Shown here: piece by piece, positions 1 through 10,983 of the stretch
Layout: each line of letters opens with the position of its first letter
How positions within the stretch are numbered: position 1 is the stretch's first letter
Source of the DNA: Coix lacryma-jobi var. lacryma-jobi
Lineage: Eukaryota > Streptophyta > Magnoliopsida > Poales > Poaceae
Direction: 5' to 3'
Assembly: GCA_009763385.1 (NCBI GenBank)
Contig: CM019826.1
Coordinates: forward strand, 97,510,848-97,574,847
DNA length: 64,000 nucleotides
Position numbers and translations under genes: made by a program
Notes under the pieces: model-generated
Told to the model about the DNA's origin: nothing
Database searches by the model: none
What the model saw: only the letters and a program-made list of their open reading frames with translations

Positions 1-195
1 ATGCTGCTGCGCATTGTTGTTAGCGATGTTGCGGAGGGTGGCCTCCATGTGCCTCTGTATCTCTTCCATGTTCCTCTGACTGCCCAGAAACTGGCCGAAA
101 AATGCTTCCAGCATCATAGGTGCCTGTGGGGGTGGTGGTAGATTCTCCTCCTGTCTAGACCCCTGTCCACGTTGGCTGCGAGTGTGCGCCGGCAT
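1..195 (-). CDS. gag: Gag N-terminus of element A, truncated by window edge
   Basis: The frame opens at the ATG complementary to 193-195 and stays open for 65 codons to the window edge. It starts MPAHTRSQRGQG, followed by a run of prolines and a Q/N/M-rich helical stretch. The opening has the same style as the gag proteins of E (MPVNTRTG) and D (MVNTRS). Gag forms the cytoplasmic virus-like particle of LTR retrotransposons. Neither the central gag domain nor the zinc knuckle lies in the window. The start is chosen because it is the first ATG of the frame and its first residues align with the E and D starts. Confidence 0.75.
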   Translation of the reverse strand, partial: MPAHTRSQRGQGSRQEENLPPPPQAPMMLEAFFGQFLGSQRNMEEIQRHMEATLRNIANNNAQQH

Positions 196-512
196 CTTCA
201 TATCCCATTAATAAGCAATCATTAGGTGATGTCACGTTGATCATGAATAAATACTGCGCTGTGCATAATTCAAAAATTTAGCACACAACCAAGTATATGT
301 ACTCATTTTCATACAACATCACAGAATAATCGCTCGAAATTAGACATGCAAATGACGGAATTTCCATAAAAGGTGCTAGATCGAAGTCTGGACTTTGTCC
401 AAATGCTATACATGCCATGATACAACTTAAACATAAAACCAACACATGTCTGGGTGTTACATCATTAGCGAGCACGCTCAAGCTATACAAAAGAAAATGA
501 CTCCTAGCGAAA
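196..512 (-). other. Untranslated spacer between extra ORF and gag, element A
   Basis: This is an AT-rich spacer with no convincing coding frame. The corresponding spacer in element E (40094-40319) is also non-coding and slightly shorter. Confidence 0.6.
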
Positions 513-1537
513 CTAGCGCTTAGGCGTCTCCAGCGGCGGATGCGGCTTCCTCCTCATCAGCTCGTCGGCGTGGTCCTCGTCGTCTGAAGAAGGCTCTGGA
601 CCAAGCACTACCCCGTCCTGGGGCTCCTGGGCCTCGTCTGCGGGGGCCTCGGCAGCTGCTGGGGTGGCGTCCTCCTGCGCGGCGTGATGCATCTGGTGAA
701 CTGCCTCATGGAGCTGGTCGATGTAGGCCTGCTAGTGATGTATCTGCTGTATCATTTGATAGGCTCCCTCTCTGAGCTGGTCAAGCGTTGTGCAGGCCTC
801 ATCTCACTGTAGGGATGCCATCAGGTACATCTACTCAGCGAGGGTCCTAGCGGTGGTCTCTACACCTGCGGTGGCACGTGCATCGTCACGCTCGAAAGTG
901 ATCTGGTGGATCTTCTCCTGTAGCCAGGCTACCTCGGCATCAAACTCTTCGTGCAGCTTCCTCTTGCTCTGGTAGGTGGCAGGGTGAAGGACACGCTCTC
1001 AAGGCTGCGCTCCAGAATCTCACACACACCCACCAAAGCTCCGGTGGCGCTCATCGCGGACGTCTCGCAGTAGAACCTCTCCTCGGGACTCTCGGTCAAG
1101 ACTGACTCCAAAGTCTGCCTCCAGTGCAATGGAAAAGGTGATCCGCGAGGAAACACTCCTGCCATCGCACTAGCAAGGTCGGCGGGAAAACGGGCGATGA
1201 TGTCCTTTAGCACTAGATATGCTGCCCTGTTAGCTACATCCTTGGCACAACTGCCTCTGGTGATTTCTGTCCATCCTGACCAGTGGGGCTTGGCAGGCAA
1301 GGCCTTGACCTTGATCTGCACCATTACCAATGAATCCTGCCCATAGATCTCCTTCTGCCATGAGTACCTGGGCTCTTGTCCCTCCTCATAGCCCACGGCC
1401 TGCAGAATCCTCCAAAGGATGGTCGGCAACCCGAAGTAGGTCAAAAACGTCTTCTTGGTCAACTTGGTGGCCAAGCGGTGTCGTGGAACTCCCTTGCCTC
1501 CGGTGGCCTTGCAAGCGGTTAGCTTAGTCCTGGCAAT
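513..1537 (-). pseudogene. Extra ORF of element A: histone-H3-tail-like N-terminus, central domain, coiled coil, acidic tail (broken)
   Basis: Read on the minus strand, the first 29 codons (1537-1451) give I-ARTKLTACKATGGK, then GVPRH, then RLATKLTKK. This tracks histone H3 residues 1-27, with K4, K9, K14, K23 and K27 positions kept, R8 changed to C and S10 to A. The codon that should be the initiator reads ATT instead of ATG, so I take it as a lost start; the frame runs open upstream to 1609, but that part is not supported. A central domain of about 160 residues follows (W, P and G rich). A frameshift occurs near 970-976. The next frame gives a charged coiled coil and an acidic end (EPSSDDEDHADE) and stops at 513-515, after three internal stops. 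The intact relative is at 40320-40928 in element E. The function is unknown and no histone fold is present. Confidence 0.75.
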
Positions 1538-2256
1538 CTGTAGAAACAAAGGGTTTCGAACTCGCGTGAGACGCACATTAAGTTGGCAAATTTTATAGAA
1601 AAGGGACAACTTTTAAATAAGGGGAGGTAATGTAAATGCAAGAATGTAAACATGATGCATGATCGTACCTACGTTCTCACTTACTAATAGTGACTCGTAA
1701 GTCCTAACATTCTAGTCGGTGGCAAGAATGATCTCTCATGCGTTATCTACTCATTTCACTCGATCACGTAGTTAGTGTACCTGCAGAAGATTGATTTCAG
1801 CCCGAAGCAAATCCCCATGGTAAAAATATCGGAGTATTGGCTCTTATGCACGAATACATAGAAGCCAACACTAAACACCATGCAGCAATCCAGAAAACAT
1901 ACCACAAAACATTGATACCCTCGTATGCGTTTGCGTGGAGCTCGCACATACTTGGTATAAGAACTCTCACCTAGACCGACGGTTGGACGGTCATGCTCTC
2001 ATACCTTACAAAATCATTTTATGCATGTTTTCGCGATCAACGCATTCTCTTTTCTCTCGAGAATGGACCAGCAAATAAAGATCCAACATGAAGCAAAACC
2101 CTGAACCCTGTTAGCAGTTAAGCCACCTGAATCCTAATGTAGGGCTTAAGGACAAGACTGGGCACACTTAGTAATTGAAAATAGTTTTGAAAATAGTTTT
2201 GAAATACCCATTTTGATTCAAAAATAGCCCCTTTCGGGTGCAATAACTTGAACCAT
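1538..2256 (-). other. 5' untranslated leader of element A
   Basis: About 720 bp lie between the PBS and the extra ORF, with no coding frame I can support. A pyrimidine-rich tract ending TTTCTACAG abuts the H3-like codons on the minus strand and looks like a 3' splice site. No matching upstream exon could be identified. Confidence 0.5.
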
Positions 2257-2268
2257 GCTCTGATACCA
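2257..2268 (-). promoter_or_regulatory. Primer-binding site, element A (initiator Met-tRNA)
   Basis: The minus strand reads TGGTATCAGAGC, the standard plant PBS complementary to the 3' end of initiator Met-tRNA. It lies two bases inside the LTR end at 2271, which fixes the LTR boundary and the element's orientation. Confidence 0.9.
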
Positions 2269-2270
2269 GC

Positions 2271-5200
2271 TGTGGCGGAACCGTCCTGATTATAAGAACT
2301 CAAGTACCGTCTTAGTCAAAATACAACTGACATCGACCCGTACTTGAATCCATATAACCCCGGTTGTCCGGAAATCTTGAAAGATTTCAAACATTACAAC
2401 GTATAGGATCACATCGTTCAAGTATTGCATTCGTAAGGAGACATCACAGATAAACGAAACCGAATTTAAAAGATCAGAGTGCGAAATTTAAACAGAGTTA
2501 TTACGAAACGGAGTCTTAAAGTGCGGAAGCTTAAATCAGTTTTGAAACTCGACAACCATACATGTGGTCCGAATAAAACATTGTTTGATAACTTAACCCA
2601 AAACAACTCACTCCTCCTTTTTCAGATAGTGTGCCACTAGGAGTCTCAGTCCGGCAAAAGAGAAGGGGAAGCTTCTTGACGACCCGGCCCTGGGCCTACT
2701 CCTCATCACCCTCCACTGGGTAGAGGCAGTGCTTACAATAGCCATAATACACCTGGCCATCTGCAACAAATGGGATAAACCCTGAGTACGGGAATGTACT
2801 CAGCTAGACTTACCCGTCCAACTGAAAATAAAAGACACCAAGGGTATGCAAGGCTTTTTGGTGGAGCTGGGATCATTTAGCTGCGAAAAGCTCAAATTGA
2901 GGAAAGAAATAATTAATGGTATCAATGATTAGCCAGGTTTTAGACCTACCTCTTTATCTAGGTTTTGCACCTGATCTATTCACACACTTGAGTCTAACAA
3001 CAAAATAATATAACCATATCCAGTTGACTTATCCATATTTTAGTTGAACCTTTAAACATCACGTGGAGTTGTATCATGGTGAAGCTCGCCATAGTTTCCC
3101 ACTAACCGGGGGAGACGGCAACTCGAATCGAATTCCAAACCAGCTGGTGAAAGACCTTTAATACCAACCCACACTTTCCCCGTCGGGTCCATGCATTGGG
3201 TAACCGCTCGATACTTGTTCGTGGTGGTAATCATCGCGGCTCACAGCACGGACCACCCAATTGGAACTATATGATGGCCATTCCGCGGCAGATCGTGTTT
3301 CCATACTAGAGGGTGCGACACGGGTTGAGACCGGCCCGAACACCTTCTAACCGGTTTGGGGTCGATGATTACGGCACCGACATATCCCTAAGTAAAAGGG
3401 CGCGTTCAAAAATGAACGAGGGCCAACATCGATACAAACCTACACGATCCAACGGACGGACTCCCCCAAGTTTCTAAACTTGTGCTTTGCCTTCCAGTTG
3501 ACCGTATTTCATTACTACTCAGGTTCTTTTCCACGATAGCAAATATAGCCAACCGTGATCCAGTAAACACCCACCAGGGGTATTACAGGAATATCCTTAA
3601 TTACTACTTTTATCAAGCAGACTAAGCAATTCTACAGTATGAAAATAGCAGGGTAACAAGGCAGGTATAACAATAATTCAAGGAAGGATAATGCAGCAAT
3701 TAGGAATCAATCAACTCCTATACCTAATGCATCACAATATAAAAGTACTCAACTGAATTAATTGTAAATAGTAGGAGGCTTAGAATGCTCCGAGGCTTGC
3801 CTTGAGAGAAGACCGAGGCCTCGTGAGCGGGGAACTCGGGCAAGTTAGTTTCCTGCGCGTGGTCGGCCTCCTCGGTGCGGGGCAGTTCCGGAATCTCCTG
3901 CTCGACGCTTGCTTCCTCCTCTGGGTCAGGCTCCTGAACTGTCGATCCTATTGCATGCGGTGAATTAAATCATTAATGCGGGGTGTGAGATATGGTGGTA
4001 TGAATGTAAACATTTTCTTGCAAACCAACAAAGCTAACTTGTTGAACCACTTTTGACATTGAGGAAAACTACTTAATTACCACATAAAACAAAGCCATTA
4101 TTTCCACTATTTCCTATTTATTAAATCGAAGAAACTCAAGTTTGAACTGAAAGTCTATTTTTCTGAACTCAGAAAAATCCACAAAAATTCCAGAAGGTAA
4201 CTAACACTAACTGGACTTCACTGCCCAAATTCCAGCAAGAGATAAAATACAGAACAGCGGGTACAAAAAGATGAAATAAACTGCTCAATAGATGCTTTGA
4301 ACTAACTTTTCACACAAAAAGTGTGAAACAGCAGGTTTCATATTTTTCCTAGCTTCCTCCACTCATAACTACTCTACTGCAGAAAAGTCACTGCTCTAGC
4401 ATGAACATATCAACCTACACAAAATTAACAAGTTTATTCCAAAATAAACTATTTGAACTACAACCCTACTGGAAAAGGATGACAAACTCATTTTTATATT
4501 TTTCCAAGATTCTACTCCACATTTCATAGTTATCAAGAAAGTTCCATGAATAGAAACATTATATTATTCTCTATATGAATTTCCTAAGAAAAACATAGAA
4601 AAACACATTTATACAGCAACTTCATATTTTTCCATATAACAACCTATGTTTAACATTTTTCAGAACTGGAACATCACATACAGAGACTGCACAATTTTTC
4701 CCATATTTTACTTTTACATATAAAACACCTTAACACTTATTCCAAGAAAATAGCCAAAAAGAACTTTAAACCCTCACAAATACTTTTTCTAAAGAAACAG
4801 TGCCTCATACATTTTTCACAGGTACTTAACATGATAAGGAACCTACACAACTTTTACCATGAATTAACTCGACAAGAAAACATATAAATCTATTTATCTC
4901 AACAAAAGCACATAAACTGAATTAAATAAAAACAGTAATATAAACTTTCACCAAAAATACGTTCATATTTTTCCATGATAGATCTACTCATGAGCAAGCT
5001 ACCAAAACTAAAAGCACCTCATTTGGACTTTTAAATCGTGCTACACAAAAATAATAAGCTTTTCTGGGAGATAAATCGAAAAAAGGAAAAACATTTGAAA
5101 ACTCTGGCCCATACTGCGCAGACGCGGTCCATGGACCATGGGTGGCTGACGCGTGGCTCCGCGTGGTCAACGGGGCCCAGCAGTCAGTGAGAGAAAGCAG

Positions 5201-6675
5201 GGGAGGGGGTTTGACCGTGCGATTCTCACCGGCGGTGCGACCGGGCTCAACGTGTTCCCCTTGACGAGGCGGACCGAGTGGTGGTGATGGTTTGGCCAGT
5301 GCACGGCCATAGCTTGCCGGCGGCGAGCAATGACGGATGAGGGTGGCGGTGGTGCTCGGCCAAATTGGCGTGTGTGTTGTGCTTTGCGAACCCTAGGGAG
5401 CTAAGTGAGAGGGTTGGCTAGGCTCGGATGGCTCCAGAGGAGCTTGGCCGCGTGAGAGGGCCACGGCGGCGCCCACAGCTCTCGGCCGGGTGAGAGAGAG
5501 AGGGGGAGAGCGGTAGCGACCTAGAAGAAGGGTGTTCTCACCCTGCCTTCGCTCGGTGAGGTTCGCTAACGAAGGATGGGGACGGTGGAGCTCGGGTCGG
5601 GGAAGAACGACGACGCGGGCTCCGCGGTGGCGAACGGGGACTGAAGGGGACACTTCGTCCTCCGGCGGCGACGGGGCTTGGTCGGGGAAGATGGCGCGCG
5701 CACGGCGTGTGCACGGTGAAGGCGGAGTGGCTGGGGAGAGGAATCGGATGGTGGTGGACGGGTGTGGTCGGAACGGTGGGGTGTCCTTGCAGTGTCGAAC
5801 GGCGGCGGGCACGAGCGTTCGCGCTCGCGTTCGTTCGCGGAGAGAAAGAAGTGAGGGCGAGACCGAGGGAGTGTGCGTGCGGGTGTGTGAGGGAGCGGGA
5901 GCCACGCCATCGCGGTGGACGAGGCGTGCGCAGGCGCTGGCGTGGGCACGGCGAGCGAGGCGAGCGGGGAGTGGCCGCGCGCGATCGTGGCGTGATCGAG
6001 CGGGGAAGAATCAGGCGAGGATTGGGCGAGCGGGATATGGCGCAGGGTTTGGCAGCCACGCGGCGGTCGGGGCCGGTGTACGACGCGGGCGGTGTTAGGC
6101 GGGCGGCGCTGCATGGCGCGCGCGGCGCGCGGGCGAGCGTGGAGGCAGGCCGGCGCGGGTGTGGGGCTGGGCCGAAAGGCCGGATGGGCCGGAAACGGGG
6201 CGCGGGAGAAAAAGGTTTTTCCTTTTTTTTCTTTTTCCAAAAACTTTTCAAACTTTGACCAATCAAAAATAGTTTCAAAAACTCCAAACTTGGCTTTGAC
6301 CCAAAAATAAAAGTTGCTCAAAATAATTTTCTCTACAACTTTCATATAAGACACTTTTTTTCTGAAAGTCATTTTTACAACCTCCACATGAATAAAGCCA
6401 ATTTTGAGTTTACCCCATTTTTATTTGCCAAACTATTTTGAACTAGGTCAAGGTATCAATATAAAAAGTATTAGATTCGTTATTCTCTACTTTATAAAAT
6501 TATTTGCCAAATCAGAAATCCACTTAAACCATTAAGTCCAATAGAATTCAAAATCCAAATAAATAAGCAAAAGCAAAAAGCACTCTTATGCACATGAAAT
6601 GATGCAATGCATTACTTATGCTTTTTAGTAGCTAAATGTAGTTCCTAATGCAGTGCTTGACACTAGGGTGTCACA
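2271..6675 (-). repeat. 5' LTR of element A (4.4 kb)
   Basis: The LTR is bounded by TGTGGCGG at 2271 and GTGTCACA at 6675 (plus strand); in element sense it starts TGTGACACC and ends CCACA next to the PBS. From 2271 to about 5090 it is mostly AT-rich. About 5100-6230 is strongly GC-rich and opens overlapping frames on both strands, a composition effect shared with the LTRs of E and D. There is no gene inside. Part of the segment near 2774-2820 matches a block in the right LTR of element E. Confidence 0.85.
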
Positions 6676-6683
6676 GCGGGTTT

Positions 6684-6818
6684 CCGAGTTTGTGCCTCAA
6701 AACTCGGCAAGGACGGTTTCCAGGTTTGGGCCTCAAAACCTGGGCTGTCGGGTTTCTGAGTTTGGGCCACAAAACTCAGCTGGAGGGCAGGTTTCCGGGT
6801 TTCAGCCTCAAAACTAGG
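6684..6818 (+). repeat. Covarying hairpin array in U3 of J LTR
   Basis: There are four units of about 24 bases each, with a constant loop around GGGCCTCA or GTGCCTCA. The stems are CCGAGTTT/AAACTCGG (6684-6707), CCAGGTTT/AAACCTGG (6720-6743), CTGAGTTT/AAACTCAG (6756-6779) and a decayed fourth at 6795-6818. The two arms change together between units. The array lies upstream of the TATA box. Confidence 0.8.
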
Positions 6819-7030
6819 GGGAGGTCGCGGTGAAGCTATCCACGAGGAAGGTGTGGCGGTCGACAGGATGGCACGTGGCGGCATCCTGAGGCTTGCGTCG
6901 AGGCGAAACTAAGGACGAGGAAGGCGCATGACCGTCGGATCACGACTCTTCAGAGTTGGGCTGGGATACCCCTAGGGCTGGCCGCTTCGCTCTTCTATTT
7001 AGGGGTAGAAGGGGACTATTGTTATTAGGC

Positions 7031-7038
7031 TATAAATA
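7031..7038 (+). promoter_or_regulatory. Likely TATA box of J LTR
   Basis: TATAAATA stands about 210 bp downstream of the hairpin array and upstream of CT-rich leader-like sequence, the expected place for the U3/R promoter. Confidence 0.55.
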
Positions 7039-8281
7039 AGAGAGGCGCCCCTCCTGTCTCCCTATCCTTGCAGCCATTTTTTACTGAGCTCTCTCTCTCT
7101 AGCCCTTGCTTAGGTTCTAATCATACCTCGCTTCCTGTGATCCGTAGAGACGACTAATCATACCTCTGTGTATTTGGATGTTGAGGAAACGAGACCGCAA
7201 TCTCGTTGTCTCCTCATGTGGAGAAGTTTCAGCTGGAATTCGAGATCAATTCGCGTTTTGAGTTGTGTTCTTCACATTTTGGTTCGTCACCTCTTGGAGA
7301 TTTGCTTTGTTCTAGATTGTGAGGCACTTCTTTTCAGTGAAGGAATTCTTCCCTAACCTCACAAGCTAGTAGATCGGTCGATTTTTGTGTTGGATCAAGT
7401 TCTTTCTCCCTTGCCCCGAAATTCTTTGATTCACCGATTTGGGATTAGATTTGAGCCATGATCTGTTAGGAGTAGCTCACTAATACCCTTGTGACATCTC
7501 AGATCAAGTCTTGGCCTTAGAGCTTTTGATTCGGAGGAGATTGGATTGAATCGTCGAAAAACTACACAGTTTTCGGGAGCATCGGACGCTGGTGTTCTTG
7601 GCATCGGACGCTGAACCGAGTAGCATCGGACGTGCCGTTGCCACATGTCTGTTTCTGTGTTTGAGAACATATATGATGAATTATTGACTTTTGGGAGGAA
7701 GGTTTGAGGCTTTTCCCGGTTGAGTCTATATCTAGCTATGCGCTTAATGTTTATGACTAACCGGTGGTGTTGAGTTGTGTTTTGTTTTATGTGATGGTGT
7801 GCGTGTGCAACATGTGTCTCTTGGATGTGTTGATGTGCAGGTGTGGAGCTTGGATACAGTGGTCGATGGCGAGGTGAAGGTCAAGTAGAGACGTGTCGTG
7901 CCAACGGACCGGGAGCGGTGAAGGATGGGCGTGTCGTGCGGCGGATGTGCCATGCCGATGTACCCAGAGCGGTGAAGGGCGAACGTGAGGCTTGGGCTGA
8001 CGGACCAGAGGGCCAGAGGACTAGCTTTGGTAGCTGGCACATGGCATCGGCGAGAAAGAGCAAATGGGGATGTGCGATGCATCGGCTGAGTCAGGAGGAA
8101 GACGATGGCGTCGTGGCACTTGGCGGGAGGTCGGACACGGGCTTGCGTGCGGTGCAAGTGCCGTCGGCTGAGTAAAGAAGGAAGGCGAAGGCATTGTGCC
8201 CACCGTGGAGGCTGGACATGCATCGGCATCGGTGCCGTTGGTCGAGGTGTGCGAACCACATCCCGTCTACGGCGCGGGTTC

Positions 8282-8448
8282 GGTAGCTGAGCCTCAAAAA
8301 GCTACCCTCGACGGTTTCCAGGTTTGGGCCTCAAAACCTAGGGTCGCCAGTTTCTGAGATTGAGCCTCAAAACTCGGGGAGGATGATTTCTAGGTTTGGG
8401 CCTCAAAACCTGGGCTGGCGGGTTTACCGGTTTGGGCCTCAAAACCGG
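8282..8448 (+). repeat. Covarying hairpin array in B 5' LTR
   Basis: A first hairpin has arms GGTAGCT (8282-8288) and AGCTACC (8300-8306) around GAGCCTC. Further units on the motif used in J follow. The best preserved is CCGGTTT/AAACCGG at 8427-8448; those near 8318, 8354 and 8390 have mismatched arms. The corresponding 3' LTR array is at 17043-17173. Confidence 0.7.
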
Positions 8449-9244
8449 GCGGAGGTTCCTATGCGGAACGGTCGACGCGTGGCGGCACCGAGAGGCTTGC
8501 GTTGCGGCAAAGGTATCGGTGAGGAAAGCGCAGTGGTCGATGTGACGACACATGGCGGCTTCCTGGAGCTCGCGCCGAGGCGAAGCGAAGGATGAGAAGG
8601 CGCGTGGCCGTTGGATGAAGAATGACCGACTTGGATGATTTTACCCCTAGGGGGTATTTGGGTCAGCCTATCCTTGGACGGTGTCTTTATCATTTTGTGC
8701 TTGTGAGAGAAGGCTAGGTTTAGAGGAGAGTTGGCTCTTGTTCTTGAGCTTTTTGCCATCCAAGCTTTGAGTTGCTAGGAGTGGCTTGTAGCCCGACACC
8801 GAGTGCTTAATCAATCATCCATTCCTCTGAATCCAAGGATCAAATTCGTGGTTGAATTCGCGTTTTGAATTTGTTCTTCGCGTTCTTCTTTTCTCCACGT
8901 TTTTCCCTTCACTCGATCTCCCTCTATGCTGTGTCTTTTGCGATTCTGTTTGAATCAACTTGTTCTTTGAAGTGAGGAGAACATTTCCACCGAAGGAATT
9001 CATCTCTACCCTCACGAACAAGTAGATCGGGTCGAAATCATTTTTGTTCTTCTTTCTTCCCCTTTTCTAGTGTTCTTCGGATTTCTCATGGATTAGTTGG
9101 GTTGAAGCGATGATATCCTAGAATTAGCTTCCCAACACATAGAAGAACACTTAGGAGAAGTTTAGTTGCAGCCCCGTTCGATTTGGTGAAGATCCAATCG
9201 ATTTTTGTTTTGTCCCATGAGGAGTTTGGGCATTCTGGATAGTG

Positions 9245-9503
9245 GCGGACTGTCCGCCCCTTGGTGGCGGACTATCCGGCCATCGGGCTCGGCCTGACCA
9301 GAACAAGCGCAGCGCGCACTGCACACAGTCATTTTGACTGGCGGATAGTCCGTCGTATAAGGCGCGGACAGTCCGCGAGTCGCGTAGGGAGAGTCCAGCC
9401 GCGTTGCTGTTTTTGCAACTTGACCGGCGGACAGTCCGCCAGGGATTCGCGGACAGTCCGCCCCTTGCGCGGATAGTCCGGGACTGAGAGTCCGGACAGT
9501 CCA
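9245..9503 (+). repeat. Array of GCGGACAGTCCGC-type palindromes in B 5' LTR
   Basis: About eight copies of a near-perfect 11-13 base palindrome (centre A or T, some decayed by one base) are scattered over 260 bp, downstream of the promoter region of the LTR. The same arrays occur at 58338-58599, 19167-19431 and 28694-28982. Confidence 0.85.
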
Positions 9504-9596
9504 GGAGTCGGCTGTAGGTTGAGTTTTAGTGTGATTGCTCTTTCGGCTTTTCTGCTTCATTTCCGGACTTCTCGTTTGCTCCTAGAGTTCACCTAG

Positions 9597-10513
9597 TGAT
9601 GCGAACCCGCTAGGGTTTTTGCCCGATCTTTCGATGAGAAACGGGGATAACTCGATTGGTGGATGGAGATGACGTTCACGGCCCGACTACAGCCCTCAAG
9701 ACCGTGCCTTAGCAGCCGATACACCACGTCCAATAGCCGTCATGATCTTGTGGAGCGCGACAACCAGCCCCTAGGGCTCCCGTCCTGCAAGCAATCGAAG
9801 AACTAGCAAGAACGAGGAAACAAGCACTGAATTTGCAAGATGAAATTGAAGGTTTCAAACTGAATCTTAATCTACAATGGGGTTCCGAAGACAAGGAGAC
9901 GGGCGGCTGATCCTGCACGCGCGCCTACAAGCAAGTAGCTAAGGCTAAACTTGATCTAAACAAAACCCAAACCGACCATGGCGGCTATAGAGGGATATAA
10001 GTAGATGGATTGACGACCAAAAGAGTGTTGGGGTCGTCCTCCAACCCTAGGACGCGTCCCTAATGGACCCAACTTGATACATGGGCCATAAGCCCAAAAT
10101 GAGGTGACGCAGCACCCTGGACAGCAAGACCTGTCGACGGTAATTGGATCATTGCCGCTGCTGCCGAACAGATATTGACGTGGGACTTGATTCATATGAA
10201 AGTAAACTTGATAAGCTTTCCAACAAGTCCTGAAGCGCCTGAATCTGAATCCGTATGCAACCGTGGTGGCGGTCACAAGTTGGCGCTTTGCTGCAGTCCG
10301 AATCCAGCTACCGCGAGTCCTTCTCCCTTTCGGTCTTCTCCTCGGTTCCTAATCAAAACAAGAGTGCACGCGTTTCCATTGTCTAAACAAGATGGACAAG
10401 AGCTTATCATGGAACTCACTTGATGATTAAGTTGACGAGCACGAGCACGAGTAAGAGGGCCAGCTATAGGTTGTGTCGAAGAGGATGTATCGCTGGTGTT
10501 AATGTCCTCATCA
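9597..10513. mobile_element. Element I: 917-bp solo-LTR-like insertion in B 5' LTR
   Basis: The sequence begins TGATG and ends CATCA, with TSD CCTAG at 9592-9596 and 10514-10518. The empty site is visible in the B 3' LTR around 58687. There is no coding frame and no internal region, so it is best read as a solo LTR or a very short non-autonomous LTR element. On the minus strand it starts TGATGAGGACAT, a type of start I associate with CRM-like chromoviruses, and holds a TATA-like CTTATAT. Family assignment is a guess. Confidence 0.75.
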
Positions 10514-10841
10514 CCTAGGAACTTCTCTACATATCTTTGCTACGAGTTAGCATCGGTATTTGGAGGAATCCCGACATATCCCACTATCTACGTTTAGGAG
10601 TGGGTCTTTTAGGCACGAACTTGACTCAGAGTTTTGAGAGTTTTGGTTTGCTCTCTTGTGTGGTGCCTCGCTGTGATCCTAGGGATCATCCACCCTCTTC
10701 CGAGGGTCGTGGGCATCACGTTTGAGTCCGAAGCTTTTGGGGTTGATTTTGTTGGGGAGAGGCTAGAATTTCGAAAGAAATTTTTAGGCTCCCATTCACC
10801 CCCCTCTGGTCGCCTTGCTTTAGCATTTTCGGTCCTTCAAT

Positions 10842-10853
10842 TGGTATCGGAGC
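10842..10853 (+). promoter_or_regulatory. Primer-binding site, element B
   Basis: TGGTATCGGAGC, the initiator Met-tRNA PBS variant typical of this copia type, stands two bases after the LTR end at 10839. Confidence 0.9.
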
Positions 10854-10983
10854 AGGTTAAGGATCTCTCTACTTTAACCGGTTCCGGATCCGCGAAGGCG
10901 ACCTTTTAGAGCGGTTTTGCTTCTGACTCTGTCTATCGAGGTGTTGAGCTTTTGTCTTGCTAACACTAATGGTGCTTTTGGAA

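Larger units (their letters stand above)
1..6675 (-). mobile_element. Element A: Tekay/Del-like gypsy LTR retrotransposon, 5' part only
   Basis: The element runs right to left and leaves the window at its left edge. In element order it shows a 5' LTR (2271-6675), a primer-binding site for initiator Met-tRNA, a leader, an extra ORF (513-1537) and the start of gag (1-195). The LTR begins TGTGACACC and ends CCGCCACA, with proper TG/CA termini. An LTR of 4.4 kb and an ORF between LTR and gag match element E at 31384-45541, and a block of LTR sequence beginning near 2774 is shared with the E LTR near 41694. The pol genes lie outside the window, so placement in the Tekay/Del lineage is inferred from E. 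The outer flank at 6676-6680 would be one TSD copy; the other cannot be seen. Confidence 0.85.
6676..7661 (+). repeat. Element J: copia LTR fragment, left part
   Basis: This is a piece of a SIRE/Maximus-type LTR in plus orientation. Its left end was removed by insertion of A, and it is interrupted at 7661 by insertion of B (TSD GTGTT at 7657-7661 and 59019-59023). It carries an array of hairpin units (6684-6818), a TATA box near 7031, and then copies of the short motif CATCGGACGC near 7580-7635. The rest of this LTR is at 59024-59429. Since no PBS follows its right end, it is a 3' LTR or a solo LTR. Confidence 0.75.
7662..10839 (+). repeat. 5' LTR of element B (contains element I)
   Basis: The LTR is 3178 bp as found and about 2.26 kb without the 917-bp insertion I and its TSD. 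The start TGAGAACATA recurs at 16423 and the end GGTCCTTCA at 59018. Relative to the 3' LTR it lacks about 71 bp at 8666, a stretch that contains the likely TATA box. Confidence 0.9.

Noticed and set aside
1538..1609. Extension of the A extra ORF to the ATG at 1609
   Set aside because: The E protein starts at the H3-like tail, and the A codon at that place is ATT where ATG is expected; upstream residues are leader translation.
5393..6387. Long overlapping frames on both strands in the A LTR
   Set aside because: They follow from very GC-rich LTR sequence; they overlap in all phases, have low-complexity R/P/A-rich translations and no domain.
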